Of a stretch of DNA of 64,000 nt, positions 1 through 7,941 are shown piece by piece (position 1 is the first letter of the stretch; each line of letters begins with the position of its first letter). Origin of the DNA: Nocardia terpenica (GTDB lineage Bacteria; Actinomycetota; Actinomycetes; Mycobacteriales; Mycobacteriaceae). Below the pieces are notes generated by a model, which did no database searches, had not been told where the DNA came from, and worked only from the letters and a program-made list of their open reading frames with translations. Location: positions 1,612,001 to 1,676,000 of the forward strand of contig NZ_JABMCZ010000005.1 in NCBI RefSeq assembly GCF_013186535.1. Direction: 5' to 3'. Made by a program: the position numbers and the translations under genes.

Positions 1-111
1 CTGGGGCGTTCGTTCCGTTTGTCCGGTGACACCATCGACTACACGCTGCGCATGGCCGCGGTCGGCCTGCCCACCCAGCATCACCTGGCAGCCAGCCTGC
101 ATCGCGCCTGA
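1..111 (+). CDS. C-terminal fragment of an unidentified protein
   Basis: The frame is open from the window edge to a TGA at 109-111, giving the last 36 residues of a protein that starts outside the window. The tail ends in QHHLAASLHRA and contains the stretch SGDTIDYTLRMAAVGLPTQ. I do not recognise the family from this short piece. Codon use is GC-rich at the third position, as in the neighbouring genes, which supports a genuine coding end. Confidence 0.5.
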   Translation: MGRSFRLSGDTIDYTLRMAAVGLPTQHHLAASLHRA

Positions 112-291
112 AGAACGCCGCCGCATAACAGATCGACAACGGGCATCGCCACGACCTGGGGATCGCATCCGGCGGGCCGGGCCCGGGGTTGTCGGCACAA
201 CGAATCTCGTTCTACCGTTTGCGAGTCGGCGAACAGCTGGCGACCACCGATTCGAGCTCTTCGACCTCACTCACCCACAAGGGAGCGGATT

Positions 292-447
292 ATGAAGCGT
301 TCGACGTTGACCCTGATCACCGCGGGCATGATTCTGGCCGGTACCGGCGCCGTCGAGCTGCTGGGTGACGCCTCGGCCGGAGCCAGGACCGCGGTGGATC
401 ACGCCCCCGGAACGTGCGCGCACGGAACGGAGGTGCACTCGCCATAG
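292..447 (+). CDS. Small putative secreted peptide (51 aa)
   Basis: The ATG at 292 is preceded by GGGAG at a good ribosome-binding distance. The product starts MKRSTLTLITAG and continues through a hydrophobic core to an Ala/Ser-Ala-Gly region near residue 30, which looks like a Sec signal peptide. Only about 20 polar residues (with one Cys and two His) would remain after cleavage. A strong intrinsic terminator follows at 477-515 on the same strand, which supports a short monocistronic transcript. I know of no function; it could also be the remnant of a longer secreted protein. Confidence 0.45.
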   Translation: MKRSTLTLITAGMILAGTGAVELLGDASAGARTAVDHAPGTCAHGTEVHSP

Positions 448-476
448 ACATGCCCCCAGCACAGTTTTCGCGACCC

Positions 477-515
477 GGCGGCCGGATGCCCCTGTAACAT
501 CCGGCCGCCGTTTTT
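477..515 (+). terminator. Intrinsic terminator after the small secreted peptide gene
   Basis: A perfect 12-bp inverted repeat (GGCGGCCGGATG at 477-488, CATCCGGCCGCC at 498-509) with a 9-nt loop is followed by G and five T at 511-515. This is an unusually canonical Rho-independent terminator for such a GC-rich genome. It lies 29 nt after the 292-447 stop codon. Confidence 0.85.
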
Positions 516-568
516 CCGGCCAAAACATGCCGGAATGACGAAACATCCTGAACATGCCGGAATCACGC
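516..568. repeat. Degenerate copies of a dispersed CCGGCCAAAA...CATGCCGG repeat
   Basis: The stretch contains CCGGCCAAAACATGCCGGAA followed by a second AACATGCCGGAATCACGCC. The same core (CCGGCCAAAA, then CAYGCCGG) recurs at 2388-2480 and 13021-13145, always at or beyond gene ends. It sits directly beyond the penicillin-binding protein stop codon. Confidence 0.6.
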
Positions 569-2359
569 CGGGCCCGGCGGCAAGGACGCCAGCATGTCGC
601 GGGTCGTCGCCACGGCGTTGTCGGAGCTGCCGCCGCGCACCAGCAGCGTCGCGAAGGCCATATCGCCGCGGTAGCCGATGAACCAGGAGTGCGAGCCGCC
701 GTCCACCTCGGCCTCCCCCGTCTTCCCGAACACCTCGCCCTGGTCGGCGATCCGATCGGCCGTCCCGGCGGTCACCACCTTGCGCATCATCAGGCGCAGC
801 TGGGCGACCACGTCGGGCGCGAGCGCCGGGCGGTCGCCGTGCACGACCGTCTCGTGCCCGGAGATCAGGTAGGGCGTGGGCACCGAGCCGTGCGCCACGG
901 TCGCGGCCACCAGCGCCATGCCGAACGGGCTCACCACCACCTTGCCCTGCCCGATGCCGTCCTCGGTGCGCAGCACCTGTTCGTCGGCGGGCGGCACCGA
1001 CCCCGACACCGTCGGCAGCCCGGCGACCGCATAGTCCGGTCCCACACCCAGTTCCGCGGCGGCTCGGGTGAGCGCGTCGGGAGCGAGCTGACTGGCCAGC
1101 TTCGCGAACGCGGTGTTGCAGGACCGGGCGTAGGCGTCGATCATCGGCGCGTCGCCGATCGTGAAGAGGTTGTAATTCGGAATCGTGCGCTGGCCGATGA
1201 CGATTCGGCTCGGGCACGGGACCAGGGTGTCCGGCGTCGCCAGCTTGGCCGACAGCACCGCCGCCGCGGTCACCGTCTTGAACGTCGAGCCCGGCGGATA
1301 CAGCCCGGAGGTCGCCACCGGACCGTCGGCGTCGGCGGCCCGGTTCTGCGCGACCGCCAGCACCGCGCCCGTGGACGGTTGCAGCACCACCATCACGGCC
1401 TGCTCCGGCCGGGCGTCGACGGCATGCTGCGCGGCGTTCTGCACGGTGCGGTCGATGCTCAGCGAGAACGACGGAGCCGGTTGCGGGGCAACCTCTTTCA
1501 GCACATCGGTGTCGACGCCGTTGGCATTGACCGTGACCACGCTCCACCCGGCCTTGCCGTCCACCTCGGCGATGACGGTCTTGCGCACCTGGGTCAGCAG
1601 ATCCGGGGCGAAACCGCGGTCGGTGGGCACCAGGTCCCATTCCTTCTCGGTCACCACGCCCGGCAGGCCGAGCAGGTCGTCGCCGATCTGCCCGTAGTCC
1701 TGATCCGACAGCACCGCAACGGTATACGCGCCGTTCGCCTGGCGCGCGCCGTCCAGGATCGAGTCCGCGGTCAGCTTGTCGTCGAAGGGTCCCAGCGCGG
1801 TGGCGAGCGCGTCGGCGACGTAGCCCGGATCGGGAGCCGCGTGGAAGGTGAACGAAATCCGGTGCACCACACCGGGAATCAGCACATCGCTGCCGGAGCG
1901 CTCGTTGACGCGGGCGCGCGGGGCCGGATTGGCGCGCAGCTCCATGAACTGGGTATCGCCCAGCTTGGGGTGGATGTCCGAGGACGCCCAGCGCACCTGC
2001 CAGCGCCCCTCGCTGCGCCCCATCTGCAACTGCCCGCCGTAGGTCCACACCCGATTCTTCGGCAGCCGCCACTGATAGGTGTACTCGACGGTCGCGGTGT
2101 CCCCGGTGACCCGCGCCGTGCCGGTATGCGCGGCCAGCTGCTCGGCCTGTAGCTTGTCCCACGCCGAATTCAATGCGGCAGCGGCCTTTTCGGGCTGCGT
2201 GGTGAGCCGCGCCGCGGCCTGCGCATCGTGCCGCGCGAACGCCGCGACGAACTCGTCCGCGGCAGGAAGGGGGCCTTGCGGGTGGGCTCCGCAGCCACTC
2301 GCACCGAGCGCTACGGCGACGATCACGCAGGCAAGCAATTGCCCACGTACCGAACACAA
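563..2359 (-). CDS. Penicillin-binding lipoprotein (class B transpeptidase, PbpLipo/Rv2864c type)
   Basis: Peptidoglycan D,D-transpeptidase anchored to the outer face of the membrane. The 598-residue product has a lipoprotein signal peptide with lipobox LGASGC about 20 residues from the start, an N-terminal NTF2-like MecA_N region, a linker/dimerisation region and a C-terminal transpeptidase domain. The active-site motifs are present: STFK (Ser358), SCN (about 413) and KTG (about 546). Length matches M. tuberculosis Rv2864c (about 600 aa). The start is uncertain: I chose the TTG at 2359 because it places the signal peptide at the N-terminus. In-frame ATGs upstream lie inside a hairpin-forming repeat (2388-2441) and would add 50 odd residues. 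It lies downstream of the GNAT gene and ispG on the same strand, as in mycobacteria. Confidence 0.88.
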   Translation of the reverse strand: MCSVRGQLLACVIVAVALGASGCGAHPQGPLPAADEFVAAFARHDAQAAARLTTQPEKAAAALNSAWDKLQAEQLAAHTGTARVTGDTATVEYTYQWRLPKNRVWTYGGQLQMGRSEGRWQVRWASSDIHPKLGDTQFMELRANPAPRARVNERSGSDVLIPGVVHRISFTFHAAPDPGYVADALATALGPFDDKLTADSILDGARQANGAYTVAVLSDQDYGQIGDDLLGLPGVVTEKEWDLVPTDRGFAPDLLTQVRKTVIAEVDGKAGWSVVTVNANGVDTDVLKEVAPQPAPSFSLSIDRTVQNAAQHAVDARPEQAVMVVLQPSTGAVLAVAQNRAADADGPVATSGLYPPGSTFKTVTAAAVLSAKLATPDTLVPCPSRIVIGQRTIPNYNLFTIGDAPMIDAYARSCNTAFAKLASQLAPDALTRAAAELGVGPDYAVAGLPTVSGSVPPADEQVLRTEDGIGQGKVVVSPFGMALVAATVAHGSVPTPYLISGHETVVHGDRPALAPDVVAQLRLMMRKVVTAGTADRIADQGEVFGKTGEAEVDGGSHSWFIGYRGDMAFATLLVRGGSSDNAVATTRDMLASLPPGPA

Positions 2360-2387
2360 TCCGGCCCGCCGACGACACCCCTTGATT

Positions 2388-2441
2388 CCGGCGTGCTTTT
2401 GGCCGGAATCCCACGGTAGGTCCCGGCCAAAAGCACGCCGG
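2388..2441. repeat. Perfect 19-bp inverted repeat in the leader of the penicillin-binding protein gene
   Basis: The left arm CCGGCGTGCTTTTGGCCGG (2388-2406) and right arm CCGGCCAAAAGCACGCCGG (2423-2441) are exact reverse complements, with a 16-nt loop. The right arm is followed by two copies of a CGCCGGGACCTGAACAT unit (about 2436-2478). The element occupies the 192-bp gap between the GNAT stop and the lipoprotein start, so it would form a strong hairpin in the transcript about 30 nt before the start codon. Confidence 0.85.
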
Positions 2442-2551
2442 GACCTGAACATAGGTGGTACACGCCGGGACCTGAACATGGGCGGTATGCGGTCGACCAC
2501 AGGCAAATGGTACTCAGCCACCTCAGGGCAAATACCACCGACACTCGGGCG

Positions 2552-3421
2552 TCAGTCCACCAAAACCGTGGCGAACGTGGCGATCTGGTGGAAGCCGACC
2601 TTGGCGTAGGCGCGGCGGGCGGCGGCGTTGTAGCAGTTCACGTACAGGCTCGCGGTGCGGCCGGAGCAGACCACGGTATCGGCCACCGCCGCGGTGCCCG
2701 CGGTGCCGACGCCGCGGCCGCGCCAGTCCGGGTGCACCCACACGCCCTGGATCTGGCCGGTGCGCCGCGACATCGCGCCCACCTCGGCCTTGTACACGAC
2801 GTGACCGTCCTCGAAACGCGCCCAGGCGCGGCCGGATTGGATCAGGCTCGCCACCCGCCGCCGATAGCTGCGCCCGCCGTCGCCCGCGCGCGGATCGACG
2901 CCGATCTCCTCGGTGAACATGGCGACCGCGGCCACCAGGTAGCGATCCAGCTCGTCGGGACGGACCCGGCGCACCCGCCGATCCGGCACCGCGCGCGGCG
3001 ACCCGTCCAGCGCCAGCAGCGGCTGGTCGGCCCGCAAATCCCGCGCGGGCCCCCACTGGTCGACCAGCATCTCCCACAGCGGCAGGGTCAGTTCCTGGCG
3101 GCCCACCACCGACGAGCACACCCGCGGCCAGCGCACCGCGCGCTCGGCGAAGGCCCGCAGATCGGTGGGACCACCGCGCAGCGGAACGAGATTCGCCCCG
3201 GAGAAACACAGCGATTCGGCGGGACCACCGCGGCTCCACAGCTCGCCGTGCCCGCCTCGGGCGTCCAGACCGTACTCCTGCAGACGCGCGGCGACCATGC
3301 AACTCGCCACCGGGTCGGCGTCCAGCACGCGCAGCACCTGATCCAGATCGCGATCGGCGAGCTGGCGCGCCCCGGAGATTCTCGTCCGGCGAGCCGGCTC
3401 CAGCACACTCCGCACGTTCAC
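2552..3421 (-). CDS. GNAT-family N-acetyltransferase (Rv2867c-like)
   Basis: The 289-residue protein has an N-terminal DUF4081-like region and a C-terminal GNAT fold. The acetyl-CoA-binding motif A is visible as VWVHPDWRGRGVGTAGTAAV at about residues 225-245, followed by the conserved LYVNCYNAAARRAYAKVGF segment. The start is a GTG; a second GTG lies two codons further on, and the ribosome-binding site is weak. It sits between ispG and the penicillin-binding lipoprotein, matching the mycobacterial order. The substrate is unknown; proteins of this group have been suggested to act on cell-wall or small-molecule amines. Confidence 0.85.
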   Translation of the reverse strand: MNVRSVLEPARRTRISGARQLADRDLDQVLRVLDADPVASCMVAARLQEYGLDARGGHGELWSRGGPAESLCFSGANLVPLRGGPTDLRAFAERAVRWPRVCSSVVGRQELTLPLWEMLVDQWGPARDLRADQPLLALDGSPRAVPDRRVRRVRPDELDRYLVAAVAMFTEEIGVDPRAGDGGRSYRRRVASLIQSGRAWARFEDGHVVYKAEVGAMSRRTGQIQGVWVHPDWRGRGVGTAGTAAVADTVVCSGRTASLYVNCYNAAARRAYAKVGFHQIATFATVLVD

Positions 3422-3482
3422 AGACTGCCATGCTCCCGGGCAACGTGCTGCTGTTTGATCGGTGACGCCGGCGACAGCACTC

Positions 3483-4637
3483 CTACCCGACCGTGACGAC
3501 CGGCTCGCCCCCGCCGGCGCCCTCGCCCATCTCCTCGGCGATACGCATGGCCTCCTCGATGAGCGTCTCCACGATCTTGTGCTCGGGCACGGTCTTGATG
3601 ACCTCGCCCTTCACGAAGATCTGGCCCTTGCCGTTGCCGGAGGCCACCCCCAGATCGGCCTCCCGCGCCTCGCCCGGACCGTTGACGACGCACCCCATCA
3701 CCGCGACCCGCAGCGGGACCTCCATGCCCTCCAGACCGGCGGTCACCTCGTTGGCCAGGGTGTACACGTCGACCTGGGCCCGGCCGCAGGACGGACAGGA
3801 CACGATCTCGAGCTTGCGCGGACGCAGATTCAGCGACTGCAGGATCTGGCTGCCGACCTTGATCTCCTCCGCCGGCGGCGCCGACAGCGAGACCCGGATG
3901 GTGTCGCCGATGCCCTCGCTGAGCAGCGCCCCGAAGGCCACCGCGGACTTGATGGTGCCCTGGAACGCGGGACCGGCCTCGGTCACACCCAGGTGCAGCG
4001 GGTAGTCGCAGCGCGCGGCCAGCTGCCGGTACGCCTCCACCATGACCACCGGATCGTTGTGCTTCACCGAGATCTTGATGTCGCCGAAGCCGTGCTCCTC
4101 GAACAGGCTCGCCTCCCACAGCGCCGACTCCACCAGCGCCTCGGGGGTGGCCTTGCCGTACTTCTCCATCATCCGCTTGTCGAGCGAGCCCGCGTTCACG
4201 CCGATGCGGATCGGGATGCCCGCGTCACCGGCCGCCTTGGCGACCTCCTTGACCCGGCCGTCGAATTCCTTGATGTTGCCCGGGTTCACCCGCACCGCCG
4301 CACACCCCGCCTCGATCGCGGCGAAGATGTAGCGAGGCTGGAAGTGGATATCGGCGATCACCGGGATCTGCGACTTCCTGGCGATCGTCGCCAGCGCGTC
4401 GGCATCCTCCTGGCGTGGGCACGCCACCCGCACGATGTCACAGCCGGACGCGGTCAACTCCGCGATCTGCTGCAGCGTCGAGTTCACGTCATGGGTCTTG
4501 GTGGTGGTCATGGACTGCACCGAAATAGGGTGGTCACTACCCACCCCCACGTTCCCTACCAAGAGCTGTCGCGTCTTACGGCGGGGCGCGAGGACGGCCG
4601 CCGGTGCGGACGGCATCCCCAATCCAATGGCACTCAC
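3483..4637 (-). CDS. ispG: 4-hydroxy-3-methylbut-2-en-1-yl diphosphate synthase (GcpE)
   Basis: A [4Fe-4S] enzyme of the non-mevalonate isoprenoid pathway that converts MEcPP to HMBPP. The 384-residue product (mycobacterial IspG is about 387) contains the family core: the N-terminal TTTKTHDVNST segment after the substrate-binding SVQSM motif, EAGCAAVRVNPGNI, and the cluster-binding cysteines in SCPSCGR and GCVVNGPGEA. The start is GTG with AAGGTAGGC upstream. It is transcribed with the GNAT gene, 61 bp away. In mycobacteria dxr and rip1 lie directly upstream; here they are displaced by about 5.5 kb of inserted genes. Confidence 0.95.
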   Translation of the reverse strand: MSAIGLGMPSAPAAVLAPRRKTRQLLVGNVGVGSDHPISVQSMTTTKTHDVNSTLQQIAELTASGCDIVRVACPRQEDADALATIARKSQIPVIADIHFQPRYIFAAIEAGCAAVRVNPGNIKEFDGRVKEVAKAAGDAGIPIRIGVNAGSLDKRMMEKYGKATPEALVESALWEASLFEEHGFGDIKISVKHNDPVVMVEAYRQLAARCDYPLHLGVTEAGPAFQGTIKSAVAFGALLSEGIGDTIRVSLSAPPAEEIKVGSQILQSLNLRPRKLEIVSCPSCGRAQVDVYTLANEVTAGLEGMEVPLRVAVMGCVVNGPGEAREADLGVASGNGKGQIFVKGEVIKTVPEHKIVETLIEEAMRIAEEMGEGAGGGEPVVTVG

Positions 4638-4881
4638 GTTCGGCTGCCTACCTTCGCTTTCATCTGCGTGTGCTCCACCCGTCGTAGCGAGTCTAGTGCT
4701 GTGGGGTTACCGGTTGCCGCGTGAGTGCGGTGACAAGGGAGATTGGGGGTGGTTCGCGGGGGCGAAACGGTTGAGCGAGGTCGGAGTGGGGGGTGGTCGG
4801 GGTAATCTGCTGGACGGATGATGGGGGGAACCGGGACTTCTCCCCGTTCGAGGCTGATGGGCTCCGAGGCGAAGGGAACAC

Positions 4882-5457
4882 ATGACGGGCGGCGGGATGG
4901 GAGTGCGGGGGGCTGCTCTGGCGGTGGGGGCTGTGTTGGTGTTGGGGGGGTGTGGGAAGAGCACCGAGGGGTCGGCTACGGGGACTAGTAGCGCTCCCGC
5001 AACGTCGGCTGCGGCTACGACGACCGAGGGTGCCGCCAACTTGTGGGACCCGTGCGCATTGTCGGACTCGGTGTTGACCGAGACCGGGCTGGATCCGGCG
5101 ACGAAGCAGGCAGGGGTGTTCGGGAAGCAGTTCCCTGGGTCGAAGTCGTGCGCGTGGACCTCGAATACGAAGTGGTACGACCTGACTATCTATTCCATCG
5201 GCAGGACTTTGCAGGAGATCCGGAATCGCCCGGACATGGTGGGTTTCACTCCGACAACCGTTGGGCCCCACGAAGCGGTTCAGTTCTTCGAGGACGACGA
5301 CACCAAGCACCTCAACTGCTTCATTGCTGTTGGGCTGCAACAAGGCAGCGTCACATTCGAAACGCAAACGAACTATTCGGTTGGCAAGCAGGGAGATCCG
5401 TGCGTGGAGGTCCGCCGCCACGCTGACGACCTGAGCAAGTATCTACCTGAAAGCTGA
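4882..5457 (+). CDS. DUF3558-family lipoprotein
   Basis: The 191-residue product has a short basic N-terminus, a hydrophobic stretch and lipobox VLGGCG near residue 24, followed by a Ser/Thr/Ala-rich linker. The domain contains LWDPCALSDSVL, a typical DUF3558 opening, and three further cysteines consistent with disulphides. The ATG is preceded by GAAGGGA. It is divergent from ispG and is the first gene of a run with a WXG100-like protein, a PPE-like protein and EspG. DUF3558 lipoproteins are common in Nocardia and their function is unknown; position suggests a link to type VII secretion. Confidence 0.75.
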   Translation: MTGGGMGVRGAALAVGAVLVLGGCGKSTEGSATGTSSAPATSAAATTTEGAANLWDPCALSDSVLTETGLDPATKQAGVFGKQFPGSKSCAWTSNTKWYDLTIYSIGRTLQEIRNRPDMVGFTPTTVGPHEAVQFFEDDDTKHLNCFIAVGLQQGSVTFETQTNYSVGKQGDPCVEVRRHADDLSKYLPES

Positions 5458-5466
5458 GGAGGGATC

Positions 5467-5847
5467 ATGATAGCGGGGGCTGATCCTGCTGAATGGCAAA
5501 GGCTGCTGGGGCAGGCGAACTCTGGGCATCTGTCGCTCGACCCCGAGATCGGAAAAGGGCTCGACCAGGTCTGCGACGACTACCTGAACCGTCTGAACGG
5601 AATCATGAAGTCGGCGGACAGGCTGAGAGTCCTAGGTGGATTCGGCACCTTCCAGTCGGGGAAGGACCTGGAAAAGAAATTCAGAGAAAAGGCTACCGGC
5701 TCCGACCAGTCACTCAACGCGATCCTCCAGCAGCACATGGACGTCGTTAAAACGGCCAAAGAGGTTGTCGCCAAAGCCATTGCGAACTTCGTCGAGCAGG
5801 ATCGACAGAATTCCGATCGGATCTCTCGAGCGGGCGGTACACAGTGA
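5467..5847 (+). CDS. Small helical protein, probable WXG100-like type VII partner
   Basis: The 126-residue, mostly helical, charged product starts with ATG after GGAGGGA and lies 9 bp after the lipoprotein. It has no signal peptide, contains an AEWQRLL segment near the N-terminus, and ends in a long amphipathic helix. Its stop codon overlaps the GTG of the PPE-like gene (GTGA), implying translational coupling. The context (PPE-like protein and EspG downstream) suggests it is the small partner of a secreted heterodimer, as PE or WXG100 proteins are; no diagnostic WxG triplet is visible, so this is inference. Confidence 0.6.
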   Translation: MIAGADPAEWQRLLGQANSGHLSLDPEIGKGLDQVCDDYLNRLNGIMKSADRLRVLGGFGTFQSGKDLEKKFREKATGSDQSLNAILQQHMDVVKTAKEVVAKAIANFVEQDRQNSDRISRAGGTQ

Positions 5848-7163
5848 GTTCATACGATGACTACCAGCGGCGGATCATCTCGGCACAAGATCAGTGGAAC
5901 AAGGAACGGGACCGGATCTACGGTGAGACTCGCTCGTTCGACTCCGCGTTCCAAGGCGAATTCGACAAGCCGATAATCAACTACTGCGAGATCTATGAAG
6001 GTCTCTCGCTGCCCGTGATGCGACAGAAAGTCAGCGACATGCGGCCGGACGAGGTACGAGCGGCGTCGGATGGCTGGCGGGACGTCGGCTGGAATCTGAT
6101 GGCGGCCTCCAACGAGTTCAACAACAACTTCGCCCGAACCGTGAACGGCGATGACGCACACTCGGGTTGGACCGGCCAGGCTGCCACCGCCGCAGTCGAT
6201 GCCGTCAACAACTACACCAAGCATTCCCAGAACCTCGTCTCCGCCGCGCAGGTGGTCGGGCTCAAGTTGGCCGAGGCGCACACCGGACTCGAGCAGACCC
6301 AGGCCCTGTTTCCCGGAATCACCGAGCGCCCCGATGTCCGTGGCAAGACCCTGCCAAAGGACGGGGTCATGAAAGCGGGCGACTACAACGACGAAGAACA
6401 GACCAAGGAGGGGCAGCGCATTCTGCGCACGGTCTACGGACAGGTCGTCGTGCAAACCGATCAGGGCGTACCGGTCCTGCCCGTCCCACAGGCGATTGCG
6501 GATGTCCCCCCGGGACCCGTCGATCCCGGCGTCAGTCAGAACAACTGGCGCGGCAACGGCACCGGAGGCACCGGTGGCGACAACAGCGGCGGCGGAACCA
6601 ATCCCGGTGACCCCCAGAACCCCAACGACGGCAAGCCCGCCGACGGCAAGCCCGGCGATGGCACCGACCAGAACCCCGCCACCCAGACCGCGAGTACATC
6701 GCAGAGCCCGACCTCGCCGAGCGGCGCAGCGCAGGGTGGGTCCGGGGCGCAGCCGGGTGGGCTCGGGACCGGTACCACCCCGGCCGGTGTGAGCGGTACG
6801 CAATCCGGTGGCGGGAGCGGGATTCCCGGATACGGAGGGTTCGGAGGCGGCGGCCTCGGCACCGGAGGTGGTGCGGGGCGCGGGACGACCGCGGGTGCGC
6901 CCAGTCGCAGCGTTCCCGGTGGTCCGGCGCAAGGTCCGACTGTGTCGCCCGCCGCGGCTCGGCTCGGCGGTGCCGCCGCGGGGCAGTCCGGTATGCCCGG
7001 CATGGGTGCTCCGGGCCACGGCAAGGGTAAGGAGGACGAGCGTGAGAAGTCCGGTGTGCCGGACTATTTGGTGACCAAGGAGCACGGTGACGAGCTGACC
7101 GGCCTGGACTCGCTGCCGAAGGCGGTGCCGCCGGTGATCGGTGGAGACTACGACCGTGCATAG
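5844..7163 (+). CDS. PPE-like / WXG100-type ESX-associated protein with Gly-Pro-rich tail
   Basis: The 439-residue product has an N-terminal helical domain of about 180 residues containing a GWTGQAATAAVDA turn, which resembles the WxG turn of the WXG100/PPE fold. A low-complexity Gly/Pro/Ser/Thr linker covers about residues 225-390. The C-terminal motif reads GKGKEDEREKSGVPDYL, then LPKAVPPVIGGDY. That tail is shared with the truncated protein at 63050-64000 in this window. The GTG start overlaps the upstream stop and the stop overlaps the EspG start. I infer a type VII secretion substrate; no ESX core genes are in the window. Confidence 0.7.
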   Translation: MSSYDDYQRRIISAQDQWNKERDRIYGETRSFDSAFQGEFDKPIINYCEIYEGLSLPVMRQKVSDMRPDEVRAASDGWRDVGWNLMAASNEFNNNFARTVNGDDAHSGWTGQAATAAVDAVNNYTKHSQNLVSAAQVVGLKLAEAHTGLEQTQALFPGITERPDVRGKTLPKDGVMKAGDYNDEEQTKEGQRILRTVYGQVVVQTDQGVPVLPVPQAIADVPPGPVDPGVSQNNWRGNGTGGTGGDNSGGGTNPGDPQNPNDGKPADGKPGDGTDQNPATQTASTSQSPTSPSGAAQGGSGAQPGGLGTGTTPAGVSGTQSGGGSGIPGYGGFGGGGLGTGGGAGRGTTAGAPSRSVPGGPAQGPTVSPAAARLGGAAAGQSGMPGMGAPGHGKGKEDEREKSGVPDYLVTKEHGDELTGLDSLPKAVPPVIGGDYDRA

Positions 7164-7926
7164 TTGGCGATTCACCGGGCAGGAATTCGAGATCCTCTGG
7201 GCCGCATACGGTAGGGACCGGCTGCCGTATCCGCTGCGATTCCAGACGCAGACAATGGATTTCGACGAGCTGAAGCGGCAGCGGGAGGATGCCGTGGACG
7301 GCTTACTCAGGGAGTACTCCCCCGAGCTGATCCGCGCCGTCGAGATTGCGCTGGAACCCGATGCGCGCGTGGAGGTGAAGGGCTTCACCGGCCCGGAGCA
7401 GACGGAGGTCATCCGATTCCACGGCGCGGTGCGCGACGGCGAGGGCGTTGCGCTGCACCAACTTCCGGGCCACAACGAGGACACCGGAGCCGATGTCCTG
7501 ATCTACTACGGCGATTCGAGCCATGTCGCCCAGCGCGCGGCGGCGGCGCTGCCCCAGCTCGGCCCCGGCAACCGCCCGCCCCTCGAGGTCCGCCGCGAGC
7601 AGGTGGCGGCCGACCGGAATCGGCCGATCGCCGTCCCCGGCAACGCCATCGAGCAGCTGAATCGCATCTTCCAGCGGCAGCGCCTCGGCCTCGGCGAGAT
7701 CGGCGTCTTCGCGGGCGCGGCCGTCGACGCCCGCCCTACCCCCGGCCGTGGCTTCTGGTGGATGGACTACGAGGACGGCCGCTACTACGTGAAGACCGGC
7801 GACCCGATCGTGGCCAGACCGCTGGACGCGACCCGCATGGCCGCCGAAATCCACCGCCTCACCATGCTCACCCAGCGCTACCATGCCGAAGACCGCGAGC
7901 ACGACGAATACCTCCGGTCACGCTAA
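7156..7926 (+). CDS. ESX secretion-associated protein EspG
   Basis: EspG proteins are cytosolic chaperones that bind PPE proteins and deliver them to type VII secretion systems. The 256-residue product has the family opening (SWRFTGQEFEILWAAYG, then RLPYPL) and the mixed EspG fold length. It overlaps the PPE-like gene by 8 bp, the usual substrate-chaperone arrangement. The GTG at 7156 has GGAG at a good distance; a GTG at 7141 would add five residues. A second EspG-like protein, with the opening WDFTPDEFVWVWGETG then EYPYPI, occurs at 62285-63049. Confidence 0.8.
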   Translation: MHSWRFTGQEFEILWAAYGRDRLPYPLRFQTQTMDFDELKRQREDAVDGLLREYSPELIRAVEIALEPDARVEVKGFTGPEQTEVIRFHGAVRDGEGVALHQLPGHNEDTGADVLIYYGDSSHVAQRAAAALPQLGPGNRPPLEVRREQVAADRNRPIAVPGNAIEQLNRIFQRQRLGLGEIGVFAGAAVDARPTPGRGFWWMDYEDGRYYVKTGDPIVARPLDATRMAAEIHRLTMLTQRYHAEDREHDEYLRSR

Positions 7927-7941
7927 AGGGACTCCGACGCA

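Noticed and set aside
399..2414. Long open frames on both strands across the penicillin-binding protein gene
   Set aside because: High GC at the third codon position makes the other frames open. Their products are Arg/Ala/Gly-rich without domains, while one frame carries all transpeptidase motifs.
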